Assembly: GCA_016490735.1 (NCBI GenBank)
Contig: JAEMWC010000209.1
Location: 753,501 to 817,500 of the forward strand
Length of the DNA: 64,000 bases
DNA from: Pachyseris speciosa
Taxonomy: Eukaryota; Cnidaria; Anthozoa; Scleractinia; Pachyseridae
Direction of reading: 5' to 3'
The position numbers and the translations under genes are program-made. The first letter of the stretch is position 1. Each line of letters opens with the position of its first letter. Below, in pieces: positions 8,679-18,992 of this stretch. The notes under the pieces were generated by a model. It was not told the origin of the DNA and did no database searches. It saw only the letters and a list, made by a program, of their open reading frames with translations.

Positions 8679-11600
8679 ATGGAAAAAATTATCGAAACTA
8701 GTAGTAATATGGACAAGAAAAGTCTTAAAAAATTGAGCAAATCTAAGCTAATCGAGTTGTTGTTGAAGCAACAGAAGCCAAAAGTTATTATAGTTGATGA
8801 CACAAAACCTGTGCCTAAACCAAGAACAAGACCAATTCCCGCCCCAAGGACGAAAAGACCAACTGTGAAAGAATTGGTTGATTATTTTGAGAGGAAAAGA
8901 TTACCAGCTCCACCAAAAGAATGGTTGGAAGAAATAGAACAATTGAAAAAGAGACCGATCCCAGCACCGAGAACCAAACAGGTGATTCAGAAACCAACGC
9001 CTGCACCAAGGACTAAGATTGTACAAACAGAGAAAGCTTTAAAAGGTTTCACTGAGTCTTTTGAAATCAGTATAAAAAATAACAAAGACCCGCTTGCGCA
9101 ACTGCAAAACACAAGAAAGGCTGTTGCATATAATATTATAAAATCGTTGAATGAAATGAAAGGACTGAAATTCGTTGAAACTCTAAAGGTAACATTTGTA
9201 AAAATGACTGATGGACAATTAGAGTTTAAAACAGCATATTTCAACAGTGCAGCTCAAACAATTGTGAATAATCTGGAAGTAACTGAATCACTACAGTTGT
9301 CAAAAGACCAAATAATGAATAAGATTGCAGTTTGGGTATCTGAAGGTTCAGGTTGGACTGTTGATTCAGTTGATAGTCATTATCTTAATGTTGTGAAATA
9401 TGCGCCAATGAGAGGCTCCTCGTACATAAAACTGCCGCAGGAACTCAGAAACAGTGCGAAGGGTTTAATTAACTTGAAAAATGAGGATAATGAATGCTTC
9501 CGATGGTGCCACATCAGACACCTAAACCCACAAGAGAAATACCCACAGAGGGTTAAAAAATCAGACAAGCAATACATTGAAAAATTGGATTATACAGGGA
9601 TTGAATTTCCAGTGACTACCAAACATTACAATAAGATTGAAAAACAAAATGAGATCAACATCAATGTATTCGGTTATGAGGAGAAACAACCTTATCCAAT
9701 TTTGTTTCAAAAGAGAAATATGCAGACTGCTTGAATCTGCTTCTAATAACTGAAAATGAAAACAAGCATTATGTGCTAATCAAAGATTTCAATAAGTTCA
9801 TGTACAATCAAACAAAGCACAAAGAAAGAAAACACTTTTGTATGCATTGCTTACAGTGTTTCAGCTCTGAAAGGGTTCTGAATGATCACAAGGGCAACTG
9901 CATGCAAGTAAATGGAACACAGGCAATAAAAATGCCAAACAAAGATAACAAAATACTGAAATTCAACAACTTTCATAAACAACAGCAGGTACCATTTGTG
10001 ATCTATGCTGATTTTGAGGCCATCACTGAAAAAATACACGGTTGCCAACCCAACAGTGATAAATCATATACAGAGGCTTATCAGAAGCATACTGACTGTG
10101 GCTACGGCTATAAAGTGGTTTGTTGTTATGATGATAAATACAGCAAACCAGCAGCAATATACAGGGGTGAAAAGGCTGTGTACAAATTTATGGAAGCTAT
10201 GCTGGAGGAAGTCAAATATTGCAAGAATGTTGTGAAAAAAATTTTAACAAACCATTGAAAATGACTAAAGATGATGAAGAGAAATTCCGAAAAGCCAAAG
10301 TTTGTCACATTTGTGATAAAAAATACACTGACAAAGATATCCGAGTTCGAGATCATTGTCACATCACTGGTAAATACAGAGGCTCTGCTCACCAAGATTG
10401 TAATCTGAAACTCAGAGTGAACCCAGAAGAAATAAAAATACCTGTTATATTCCACAATCTGAGAGGCTATGAAAGTCATTTTATTATGCAGGAGATTGGA
10501 GCCATTGTTAAGAAGCACACTTACAAAAACAAGAAAGGTGAAGACTGTCAAATGAATATCAATGCTATCCCAAATAACATGGAGAAGTATATGGCTTTCA
10601 TGCTTGGCAACCACTTGACCTTCATTGATAGTTTCCAGTTCATGAGCTCCAGTTTGGAAAAACTTGTAGGCAATCTATCAAAAGAAGCCTTAAAATACAC
10701 CTCACAAGAGTTCAAGGGAAAGGATCTTAATCTGATGGCACAGAAAGGTGTTTATCCTTACGACTATATGGATAGTTTAAATAAATTTAACCAAAAGCTT
10801 CCAACAAAGGAAGAATTTTACAGTATATTGAGTGATGAGCATATATCAGATGAAGACTATACACATGCTCAGACAGTGTGGGAAACATTCTCTTTGAAAA
10901 ACATGGGCGATTATCATGACCTGTACCTTAAAACAGATGTACTCCTACTGGCTGATGTATTTGAAAACTTCAGAAAAACATGCCTTGAGTACTATAAACT
11001 GGACCCGTGTCACTATTTCACATCTCCCGGTTTATCTTGGGACGCCATGCTTAAAATGACTGACATAAAATTAGAATTGATGACAGACATTGATATGTCC
11101 CAGTTCATTGAAAAGGGTATGCGTGGAGGAATCAGCTATATAGCCAACCGTTACGGTAAAGCAAATAATAAATACATGAAAGAGTATGACGAGAAGGCGC
11201 CCTCGAAGTACATCATGTATCTTGATGCTAATAATTTGTATGGTTGGGCTATGAGTCAATATTTACCAACCGGTGGTTTCAAATGGTTGACAGAAAAGCG
11301 GATCAGCAAGTTAGACCTGGCTGTCTATAAAGAAGATAGTGCAAAGGGTTTGATACTTGAAGTTGACCTCAAATACCCCCAAGAGTTACATGATCTACAT
11401 AATGACTACCCACTTGGGCCGGAAAAGATTAAAGTGACTGGGGACATGCTATCAGATTATTGTAAGAAAATAGCAAAGAAATATAAAATATCAACTGGTC
11501 TGGTACATAAACTGATACCAACATTAAGCAACAAAGAAAAATACGTGTTCCATTACAGGAACCTCCAATTATATACTGATCTCGGTTTGAAAATAACTAA

Positions 11601-12480
11601 AGTCCATCGAGTGTTAGAATTCAATCAATCCCCTTGGCTTAGGCAATATATTGATTTCAATACTGAAAAACGTAAGAATGCTAAAAATGCCTTTGAGAAA
11701 GACTTTTTCAAGCTGATGAATAACAGTGTATTTGGCAAAACGATGGAAAACCTCAGAAAGCGAGTAGACGTCAGATTGGTGACTGATGAGAAGAAGCTAT
11801 TGAAAATGGCTGCTAAACCGACATATGTTAGCAGTAAAATCTTCAATGAAAATCTAGTAGCTGTTCATAAGATAAAAGAAACACTTACTTTAAACCGGCC
11901 AGCATACGTGGGGATGTGTATTCTAGACCTTAGCAAGACACTGATGTACGATTTCCATTACAACTACATCAAAGAGAAATATGGAGATGAAGCAAAATTA
12001 TTATTCACAGACACAGACTCACTGACCTATGAAATTGGAACCCATGACATCTATAGAAATTTCTGGAAGGATAAAAATAAATTCGATAACAGTGACTATC
12101 CTGAAAGCTCGCCATTCTCCGATAAGACCAATAAGAAAGTGATTGGTAAGATGAAAGATGAGGCTGCTGGAGTCCCAATATGTGAATTCGTAGGACTGAG
12201 ATCGAAGATGTATAGCTATATTAAAGATGATCAGAAAGGAGGAAAAACAGCAAAAGGTATTAGGAAGAATATTATTAAGAATAACATCAAACATGAAAAT
12301 TATAAAGAGACACTATTTGATAATAAACAGATGCATCATAGAATGAAAACAATCAGAAGTCAGAACCATCAACTTGGAAGTTATGAGATAAATAAAGTAT
12401 CACTCAGCTGCTTTGACGACAAGCGGTATATTCATGATAATGGCGTGACAAGCTATGCTTATGGACATTATGAAATCTAG
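8679..12480 (+). pseudogene. Protein-primed family B DNA polymerase, two frameshifts
   Basis: Three overlapping frames (8679-9734, 9731-10258, 10219-12480) cover a polymerase of about 1260 residues. The N-terminal region carries repeated PAPRTK motifs (about 8810-9020). A C2H2-like finger (CMHCLQCF) follows, then Exo I YADFEAI near 10000. Next come a cysteine/histidine knuckle region (CHICDKKY, DHCHITGKYRG, 10290-10385), Exo II FHNLRGYESHF, Exo III YHDLYLKTDVLLLAD, motif A MYLDANNLYGW near 11215, motif [15 protein letters not shown] near 11715 and motif C FTDTDSLTYE near 12005. This enzyme replicates linear genomes from a terminal protein. Frame changes lie near 9731 and 10225; the downstream two thirds is intact. 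Confidence 0.93.
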
Positions 12481-12647
12481 CTGTTGACGTCACGCCATAT
12501 GATTTTTGTGAGTTTTAAAATACTGCCCTCTTTGGGGGGTTTACACATGCGTATTATTTTTTATCTTTGTAAATTTCATTTATGTACCACAAGCATAAAA
12601 ATGAAAATACAAACGAAAATATAAGGGTTGTTTCACACAGATAAAGT

Positions 12648-12720
12648 GTGGCTTGTATACAGAGTATCTAATGATTGGAAAAAGCGGGGGCCTTTCGTTA
12701 GCGAAATGTATACAAGCCAC
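12648..12720. repeat. 14-bp perfect inverted repeat (hairpin 1) after polymerase
   Basis: GTGGCTTGTATACA at 12648-12661 and its exact reverse complement at 12707-12720 enclose 45 nt. It lies 167 nt beyond the polymerase stop, inside the presumed terminal region of element 1. Confidence 0.75.
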
Positions 12721-12760
12721 CCCGTGGAATAACGAAAAACCCCCGCCGTTATTCCATGGG
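12721..12760. repeat. 14-bp inverted repeat (hairpin 2), one mismatch
   Basis: CCCGTGGAATAACG at 12721-12734 pairs with CGTTATTCCATGGG at 12747-12760 around a 12-nt C-rich loop. It directly abuts hairpin 1, so two stem-loops are stacked at the element's right flank. Confidence 0.7.
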
Positions 12761-12761
12761 T

Positions 12762-12857
12762 TAAAAAAATAAAAAAAATAAAAAATGAAAAATAAAAAAA
12801 ATGAAAAATAAAAAATGAAAAATAAAAAATGAAAAATAAAAAATGAAAAATAAAAAA
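12762..12857 (+). repeat. A-rich minisatellite, 14-bp period (AAAAATGAAAAATA)
   Basis: About six imperfect copies of AAAAATGAAAAATA follow the hairpins. Nothing coding is present. It may be the edge of element 1 or slippage-grown filler. Confidence 0.8.
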
Positions 12858-13070
12858 ATCACCCTTAGATGGTGTCGGATTGTTGGGTAGAGCTATAGTG
12901 AAGCTTAGGCTTGACAGAAGTGCCGGTTCAATCTCAAGCCGGAGGGTGAAAAAAACAAATAATTGGCCCCAAGAGGGTCTGATAGGGCCAGAGCGGAGTG
13001 GTGGTGGGAACATAAATGATAGTGCTCTGGTGGTGTGGTGGTGGGAATTCAAAAAAAACAAAACAAAAAA

Positions 13071-13130
13071 AACCTCTCATGAGGGACGGGTGGTGATTCA
13101 AATTCCAAATTAAGTCCCTCATGAGAGGTT
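13071..13130. repeat. 17-bp perfect inverted repeat
   Basis: AACCTCTCATGAGGGAC at 13071-13087 and its exact reverse complement at 13114-13130, with a 26-nt spacer. It could mark a small inverted-repeat element or the element 1 flank. Confidence 0.7.
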
Positions 13131-13262
13131 CTGGTGGCCACCAGTTTTGCTATTTTTTTTCTGCAGCTATAGGCGATGACTCATTTCCTGTTTTTCCGAG
13201 AATGTCACGCTTGGTGATTTTTCCGAGAAAGTCACGCATTTTATGAAGTGTGCAGACCTTGG

Positions 13263-13365
13263 TTCCATCAGATTGAACTATAGATTCCATCAAATTAAAT
13301 AACTATATATTCCATCAAATTAAATAACTATATATTCCATCAAATTAAATAACTATATATTCCAG
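13263..13365 (+). repeat. 25-bp tandem repeat (TTCCATCAAATTAAATAACTATATA)
   Basis: Three near-identical 25-bp units start at 13285, 13310 and 13335, preceded by a diverged copy at 13263 and followed by the start of another at 13360. A different diverged pair, TTTCCGAGAA(T/A)GTCACGC, lies just upstream at about 13192-13238. Confidence 0.85.
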
Positions 13366-13390
13366 AATACGAGACCAGATTTGGGGAAAA

Positions 13391-13408
13391 CGAAATCAAT
13401 TGATTTCG
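13391..13408. repeat. 18-bp perfect palindrome flanked by TTGGGG / CCCCAA
   Basis: CGAAATCAATTGATTTCG is self-complementary and is itself bracketed by TTGGGG and CCCCCAA a few bases out, giving a small cruciform-capable site. Confidence 0.6.
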
Positions 13409-14282
13409 TACCCCCAAACACTATACTACTAAAGTCTGATCATAACAGGCTGGAATGGCAACACAGATTGTGAAAGGAAAAATTGCTTAACAGCTTAAAT
13501 TCCAAAGTGTTGCTTCTAGTAGATAGCATTTTTTATTTGTTTGCTTAAAAAAAAATGGAAGCAGTGCATTTTTCCAACTTGTTGTGATATCAGAAGGGAC
13601 TGCACCTGGTTTGATACAACAGTGCACAAACTTTGATAAGCAGCCTGGTCATAATTGCATCTCTGATATTGAAACCTCCCAGCTAAAAATTGGATATCCA
13701 AAATCTGATCATGTCAGATTTAAACTACAACATGCTGGCACTCATAACTGTTATTGGACTTTTTGCCATTGCCTGACAAACAGATAATCAACATCAATAT
13801 CAAGTGCTTGCTGAAAATTCTAAGATTATGGCACCTTCTAAACTAAACACAACCTACTCCGAGAAAACCTAACATTGAAAGTGCAAACTCTACAATGAAA
13901 CCCACTGGTAAGGAGAAAGAGATGGAAGTCAAAGAAGGACTGATGGAAGTCAGAGGACCATCCCCAGGTATTGTTATGTTATTTTTAATACAATTCCCTG
14001 AAGTAAGGATGGACAGTCAGGTTATTGGACTGTGTGAAACATAAAAAGTTTCAGCTCTATGTAGTTACTTTATCCATTGCATTATGGATATTGGAACTGC
14101 AGGGGTGTTCATCAGCACTAAGAGATAATTGCTGGATTCTAAAACAAATGCTTCATGCAGATTACTGATGTTAATAAGTAGCACATAATAATTGCTTGTG
14201 TTGTACCCATTAATTAGTGCTGTGGAACGCCAAATTGATTCCAATAACCATAATGAAAGTTGACTGACAAAACTTCTGTGTT
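13409..14282. other. No gene recognised
   Basis: Only short open frames with no recognisable protein similarity and no clear repeats. It separates the terminal repeats of element 1 from the ORF remnant at 14283. Confidence 0.5.
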
Positions 14283-14991
14283 GTGATGATATTTCAATCT
14301 CATAGGTTTTTCCCCGCAAACAACCACTTCACATCTCTCAACTGCATGAACGTCACCAGCACAGTTTCCCAAACAACCAATTCATGGTCGTGGTCGAAAG
14401 CTATGAGTGGGCCTTTGGTGCCAAACTGCAGTGTGTGGACGGATCTGAGCATGATTAAATTCCCTAGTCGCTATCGCCTCTGTTGCTTCAATAGTGACGA
14501 GATAATCCAGTTGCAGAGTACATACTCCAAGTTGTATCCCTCACTGAACCTCCGCTCTGGCTATGTCAATACCACGTACAAGAAATATTCATTCCTTTGT
14601 GTAGGCGAGGAGCGCCTCAGCTCTGGTATGGAAAGTCGCCTTTATAAGCACGCAAGAGTAATGGCCTCGTGGGTTGGCAAATGAAGGTGAAATCAGCTTA
14701 GGAATTACAAGACCGGGACGAGTGAAATTTTATTTTGAACATTCCTTTGAGATTGATGACAAGCAATACAGACATTGCTTTGCTAGTGTGCAGTGGTTTA
14801 AGGAGTATCCCAATGATACGCCATTTAGGAATCCTCTGTCTGTTTTTTACGCCAAGGTCTTCAAACATCCCGGTGCTGCAACATTTATCCCTGTGCAGAG
14901 ACTACAGTCGCGATTTATTGCTATAAATGATAAGCACCAGAACGTTGATACTGTAATCGTGTGCCCCCTCGTCCAGAGGGCCTTTGTTTGA
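14283..14991 (+). pseudogene. C-terminal remnant of a transposon-type ORF, family not identified
   Basis: Two open frames join across a frame change near 14674: the first reads LQSTYSKLYPSLNLRSG and VYMASWVGK-like sequence, the second VKFYFEHSFEIDDKQYRHCF, ASVQWFKEYPNDTPF, FIPVQRLQSRF and VDTVIVCPLVQRAFV before a stop at 14989-14991. The pattern of a beta-rich region with QWFK..P and IPVQRLQSR looks like a conserved C-terminal domain of multicopy ORFs in cnidarian genomes, probably from a DNA transposon, but I cannot name the superfamily. No catalytic motif is visible. Confidence 0.4.
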
Positions 14992-16147
14992 ACTTGAGAT
15001 GTCAGTTTGAACTAAGGCTTACGCCTTTTGTAACATACTTGTTACTTAAACAATGATTATTTAGAATATTCCGAGGCTTAATGCGGATCGGTCGGCAAGC
15101 ATCACAAAGGCTTGCAAAATGAAGAGTGCGACAGCAGGGGTTTTTAAGGTTTTGAGCAAGATGAACAGGCGGATAGATACGTTATGGTTCAACTTCTTCA
15201 TCGCAAAATGTAATTACCTTGATGTTGTCAAGGCCTGCCGGTAAAAATTTCTTTACAGTCTACCAATTTGCCTGGAGTCTAGCCCTTGCGACAGAGAGAC
15301 GTTTCTAGAAAGCATCAGAGTTTCAGATTAACGGAGTTTATCAAAGTCGTAGTCATCGCTTTGATATCGTTAGGGTGTCACCAATTGAATTTTGGAAAAT
15401 TCCTTAAAACGGTGGCATAGAATATTTTAACTTGGTAACTTTTAAGGCAGTTAATAGAACATGTATCATGATTCTAAAACCTTTCCGGAAACAAACCCAG
15501 ATTTTCTCTCTTGAAATCGTGCGTAATTCAAACCTGCAATAAGCGAGCTATTGGAATATTTCGAAGAACATACAGTAGTGAACTCTCTTTATCTTTTGTA
15601 AAAAGTACGTCACAATATAAATAGACGTTTAATTTCCTGTCTACTTCTTTGCTAAGTTTACGGACGGTGGTCTGTGTCACCGCCCCACTTCACAATACCT
15701 CGGTAGTCTTACTTCGGCTACTAATTACCATTTCACCCCGTCTTCATTTAGAGTTAAGTTACTGGAGTTTATCAGTGGTTTTCACACTTGAAAAATTCTT
15801 TTTTGTAGGTTCAATTAACTAAGCATTTCCAAACAACGTTCTGAGGAGTATAAAAAGTGTTCTTCAAAAAAACATCGCTCGGCACAATGTGCGATATCCC
15901 GAAGAGCCAGAAATAGAAAACCCGGTGCCAAAAAATATACACGAGTTTCCGTGCGAAACCGTTTTGCGGAAACGCAATGGAAACATTTTTTCACGTTTCA
16001 GCTAACGGAAACGCTTCGTAAACGCGAAACCTTATGACCATTTTCCTCTACCAAGTTTCCCGTCGTATCCGTCTTGCGGAAACGTAACTGAAACATAAAC
16101 TATCGGGTTTCCGTCACTTATCCGAATCACGGAAACGCCTTATTTCA
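14992..16147. other. No gene; cluster of GGAAAC/GTTTCC words at 15945-16140
   Basis: There is no supported gene. From about 15945 to 16140 there are five GGAAAC and three GTTTCC hexamers, mostly extended to GGAAACG, an unusual local density. The cluster ends where the truncated MCP of element 2 begins. Confidence 0.45.
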
Positions 16148-16748
16148 TCCTGTGTTTGTATCAATTCAACGTCTGAATTCTGTGTGATGTTAAATTGTAG
16201 CTGCATTGGAACAAGCATCCTGTCCTGAAGTTCTTCAAAGAAAGAGTACCGATTGAGAGGTATGATTACATTGACATCGTTGAGTCCTGTAGTTCAAAGT
16301 CGTCTAGCCACAAAACCAGCATTCTGATTGGCATTAGCTATCCTATGATCGGTATCCAAATACCAAAGAGAGTTTTTAGCTACAGAGCGACTGTAATCGT
16401 CACTATATTCAAGAAGATTTTTAACAAAAGTCACCTTGTGGAGATTATCGGTGTCGTACACTATTTTCCCAGCGCTTTTAATCATCATGTGAGAAATCAA
16501 ACTGTGGGCTCCATTAATAACTGTAGTTCTTTGGGCCGCAGTTGTTTTGCCATTGCCAATAATTGTACCTGGAATTGGACCTCGAAAAATGCATTGTACC
16601 AATCATAGAAACTCGATCGATCATTAATTGTGAATTTATATCCATTTTTCTGTTGTCTCTGAGTGTTTGCTGGGGTACGTATTACATCATCGAGTTGGAA
16701 TCTTACCAACACATTTCTTTGCAAAAAATGTGTTGTTCTGAAAGACAT
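16148..16748 (-). pseudogene. Major capsid protein, N-terminal part only, frameshifted
   Basis: ATG at 16748 opens MSFRTTHFLQRNVLVRF and FYDWYNAFFEVQFQ. A frame change near 16550 leads to KNLLEYSDDYSRSVAK and SLWYLDTDHRIAN; another near 16290 leads to NVIIPLNRYSFFEEL, after which homology stops at about 16150, less than half way through the protein. The blocks match the MCPs of elements 1 and 3. Truncation plus two frameshifts make it non-functional. The TCTAAC box starts 16 nt upstream of the ATG. Confidence 0.8.
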
Positions 16749-16822
16749 ATATTATTATGTTAGATAATTTTGCAATGTTTATTATAAGTTTATTATGTTA
16801 GATAATTTTGCAATCTATGTTT
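16749..16822 (-). promoter_or_regulatory. Duplicated TCTAAC promoter segment upstream of element 2 MCP
   Basis: Read on the minus strand, AAAATTATCTAACATAATAA occurs twice, at about 16754-16773 and 16793-16812. The proximal TCTAAC begins at 16764, 16 nt before ATG 16748. The tandem duplication covers the whole box and its A/T flanks. Confidence 0.55.
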
Positions 16823-17190
16823 TCAATGGACTCTTCGCCTTCTTTTCATTATAAGATCGCCTGATCCTGATATCAATCTATTGAGTATCATATCAGTACT
16901 TTTCTCTTGCTTGGGTGGAGATTGAACATTTGCTTTTTGCTCTTTTCTCATATTCGCAAGTCTTTTCATTATAAGGTCTCCTGACTTTTCGCATATCTTT
17001 TTACCCAATCGATCACCTGCATGAGATACTCCTGGTTCTAACGCTTTCTTACCAAGTGGTTTGACTAACTTTTTCACAACACTCTTTATTGGATTGAAGA
17101 TATTATCGACATAATTCCTGATCCTTTGTGCTGGAACACAAATTTACCAAGTTTTGGATGATAAATCCTTTTGAATTCATATGGTTTCAT
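16823..17190 (-). pseudogene. Small basic core protein, one frameshift
   Basis: ATG at 17190 opens MKPYEFKRIYHPKLGKFVFQ; after a frame change near 17095 the frame continues VVKKLVKPLGKKALEPG, HAGDRLGKKI and LIMKRRRRVH, ending at 16823. LIMKRLxxxxx occurs twice, suggesting an internal duplication (SGDLIMKR at two places). The product would be about 120 residues and strongly basic. Position between penton and MCP matches the AT-hook core gene of element 1, though no GRPRK AT-hook is seen. DNA binding in the virion is inferred. TGTAAC, a one-mismatch box, starts 14 nt upstream and contains the penton stop codon. Confidence 0.6.
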
Positions 17191-17199
17191 ACTAATATG

Positions 17200-17943
17200 T
17201 TACATATTTTTTATAATAAGCGAAAATGCTGTGTCTGCTCCATTTAAATCGACCAATCTTCTTTTTCCATCTGTAATATAAATCCGTATACTTGAGATCG
17301 TAATCTTATTCACCGGATTATATGTGACTCTTCGTGGCTCAAGTGTGAATGAATAACTTGGTTGCAAAACACTGGTTGAAAAGGAATAAATTATATCTGT
17401 ATCCTGACCGTCTACAAGTGAATCGTTGATCAAGTCACAATGGACATTCAATATATCCGTATCTTGTGATAAATTTGGAACTCGGGGTCCAACGTTTGTC
17501 CCACTTGTCAATACTTTCTTATCAAACCCAATAAGGTCATTAAAATTACTGGCTGTCAAATCAAGCCGATAATTTGAGGCCAATGTAATCGTAACCCTGA
17601 ATGTTGTATTATCAAATTTGAGAGTAATAGGATACGTATCACCAGTTTTTGTTATATTTTTGATATACGTATTAAAGTCTGTATAATTCCAGACTCCCGC
17701 TGGAAAAGTAATATCGTTAAATGTTGAACCACTATCAGAGCTGTATTTGATTAATTGATTGTTATATCCAGCGTTAACATTGAACCATGTGAATGACATG
17801 TTGACAACTCGATTAAGTCCGATAACATATTGTTTCTTGCTATCCAAAATTATTGGTCTGGTGAATTTTGTTATGAAATCCTCAGGCTTGTTGTTCCCTT
17901 GCTTTTTCACACTGTAAGATGATAAAACTATCTCTCTTTCCAT
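17200..17943 (-). CDS. Penton-like minor capsid protein, intact
   Basis: A full 247-residue ORF starting MEREIVLSSYSVKKQGN. Blocks shared with the other two pentons are VVNMSFTWFNV, FPAGVWNYTDFNTYI, NYRLDLTASNFNDLIGFD, GTNVGPRVPNLSQDTDILNV, the HCDLINDSLVDG segment, ISSIRIYITDGKRRLVDLNG and a final SLIIKN. These fit the single jelly-roll vertex protein of Polinton/adintovirus capsids. No signal peptide or membrane segment. It is the only undamaged penton in the window. TCTAAG starts 17 nt upstream of the ATG, right after the stop of the AGN gene. Confidence 0.87.
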   Translation of the reverse strand: MEREIVLSSYSVKKQGNNKPEDFITKFTRPIILDSKKQYVIGLNRVVNMSFTWFNVNAGYNNQLIKYSSDSGSTFNDITFPAGVWNYTDFNTYIKNITKTGDTYPITLKFDNTTFRVTITLASNYRLDLTASNFNDLIGFDKKVLTSGTNVGPRVPNLSQDTDILNVHCDLINDSLVDGQDTDIIYSFSTSVLQPSYSFTLEPRRVTYNPVNKITISSIRIYITDGKRRLVDLNGADTAFSLIIKNM

Positions 17944-17960
17944 TATATAATACCCTTAGA
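17944..17960 (-). promoter_or_regulatory. TCTAA box upstream of element 2 penton
   Basis: On the minus strand TCTAAG begins at 17960, 17 nt before ATG 17943, immediately after the TAA stop of the upstream gene, with ATTATAT between. Confidence 0.55.
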
Positions 17961-18255
17961 TTAAATTTTGAAATATTGATTGTACATTTTTGCATATTGC
18001 GGCCTATTGATTGTCGCCGTCTTCAGTAATATGTCCAAAATAGCAACTCCTGTGTTACGCATTTCAATGCTTGTATTACCTGCCAGTATTTCACCAACTA
18101 TTAATTCCAACTTTTTAACAAGCTGCCTCACGTTATTATAAAACATGATATTTCCACCTCTTTGTTTTCTTCCTCGAATTCCAGAACCTTTTATTGTCTT
18201 CAGTTTACTGTCATAATGTTGAATGTATTGATTCAAAGTACCTCTTGCTGTGTCT
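17961..18255 (-). pseudogene. AGN-motif protein, 5' truncated
   Basis: The frame is open from about 18255 to the stop at 17961-17963. It encodes a basic glycine-rich linker (KGSGIRGRKQRGGN), then VRQLVKKLELIVGEILAGNTSIEMRN and a helical C-terminus ending YNQYFKI. The AGNTS/RN signature matches element 1 and element 3. No upstream ATG exists before homology ends, so the 5' part (coiled-coil in element 1) is lost at the element edge. Unknown function. Confidence 0.6.
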
Positions 18256-18268
18256 ATCTAAGTTCGCG

Positions 18269-18301
<33 letters not shown>

Positions 18302-18384
18302 AACTTTTGTTCCCGTAGATCACTTCCTTTATTGATTTTGTCTATTAAAAAAATGTGTACGTGAGAAGTTACAAATATTTCGCA

Positions 18385-18424
<40 letters not shown>

Positions 18425-18693
18425 GATATGCATCGTTTTTCAAAGTCTATTTCACCTCAGAAAAAGACATCAGCTGCAAAAGTTTATTTAGTTTTGTTAG
18501 TTCTGTTGAATTGAGTACGTTTACTAGATCTCAATTTCACTAATGTAGCTTTTTTTATTCCTGACAGTGCGTTAAGCTAAGTCTTAAAATAACGCAAGCT
18601 TCTAAAAATGCACCTTATCTCGAAAACGAAAACGGTGACCCCCCCCCCCACCCATTTTTTTTTTCATCTTTACCTTTTTGGCAAAAGTAGATT

Positions 18694-18724
<31 letters not shown>

Positions 18725-18814
18725 TGTTTACGTGGAAACATTTTGGGCGCGAACGTCCTTAATTCTGATTGGATCATTGCACTGTTCGGTCTGTTGAGAT
18801 TGGCTGAAATAATA
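18256..18814. other. No gene; includes a poly-C/poly-T tract near 18641-18663
   Basis: No supported coding sequence. A C9 run followed by a T-rich run occurs at about 18641-18663. It is probably host intergenic DNA flanking element 2. Confidence 0.4.
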
Positions 18815-18992
18815 CGCTCTATTCCAAAATGGCGACGATTTTGTTATTCCTTTGTGTCCATGTTAATTGGCCCTTGTTGCCTCGTTTTAAGCTAAAAATT
18901 ATATTGTATTCTGCAGATGCGATCGAGGCAAAGAGGGCTAATTAACATGAATATAAAAGAATAATAAAATTGTCGCCATTTTGGAATAAGGT
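18815..18992. mobile_element. Hairpin MITE with ~65-bp arms (CTATTCCAAAATGGCGAC)
   Basis: The left arm beginning TCTATTCCAAAATGGCGACG (near 18817) is complementary to the right arm ending near 18991 (TGTCGCCATTTTGGAATA), with pairing running through ATGTTAATT.GCCC to TTGCCTCG. The loop contains GCAGATGCGA. This is a short non-autonomous fold-back element; the superfamily is not identifiable. Confidence 0.75.

Larger units (their letters stand above)
1..12760. mobile_element. Element 1: AT-rich Polinton/adintovirus-like endogenous virus, left end outside window
   Basis: This stretch carries the hallmark Polinton set in one block: A32/FtsK-type packaging ATPase, penton and double-jelly-roll major capsid proteins, adenain-like protease, retroviral-type integrase and protein-primed family B polymerase. 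The ATPase and one further ORF run leftward; all else from 877 to 12480 runs rightward, with tiny intergenic gaps. Numerous frameshifts show it is a decayed copy, yet long open frames remain. The right boundary is not exact: coding ends at 12480 and hairpins plus A-rich tandem repeats follow to about 12860. No matching left terminal repeat can be seen because the left end lies before base 1. Confidence 0.9.
16148..18255 (-). mobile_element. Element 2: fragment of an AT-rich Polinton/adintovirus-like element
   Basis: Four virion genes in the standard order (AGN protein, penton, core protein, MCP) lie on the minus strand. The MCP is cut at about 16150 and the AGN gene lacks its 5' part at about 18255. 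Sequence, A/T content and TCTAA boxes ally it with element 1 rather than element 3, but it is a different copy, being less damaged and divergent in sequence. Confidence 0.85.

Noticed and set aside
12762..12857. Coding region (open frame on minus strand)
   Set aside because: The frame translates an A/T minisatellite; low complexity, no start context.
13263..13365. CRISPR array
   Set aside because: 25-bp units are directly adjacent with no spacers; simple tandem repeat in a eukaryotic context.
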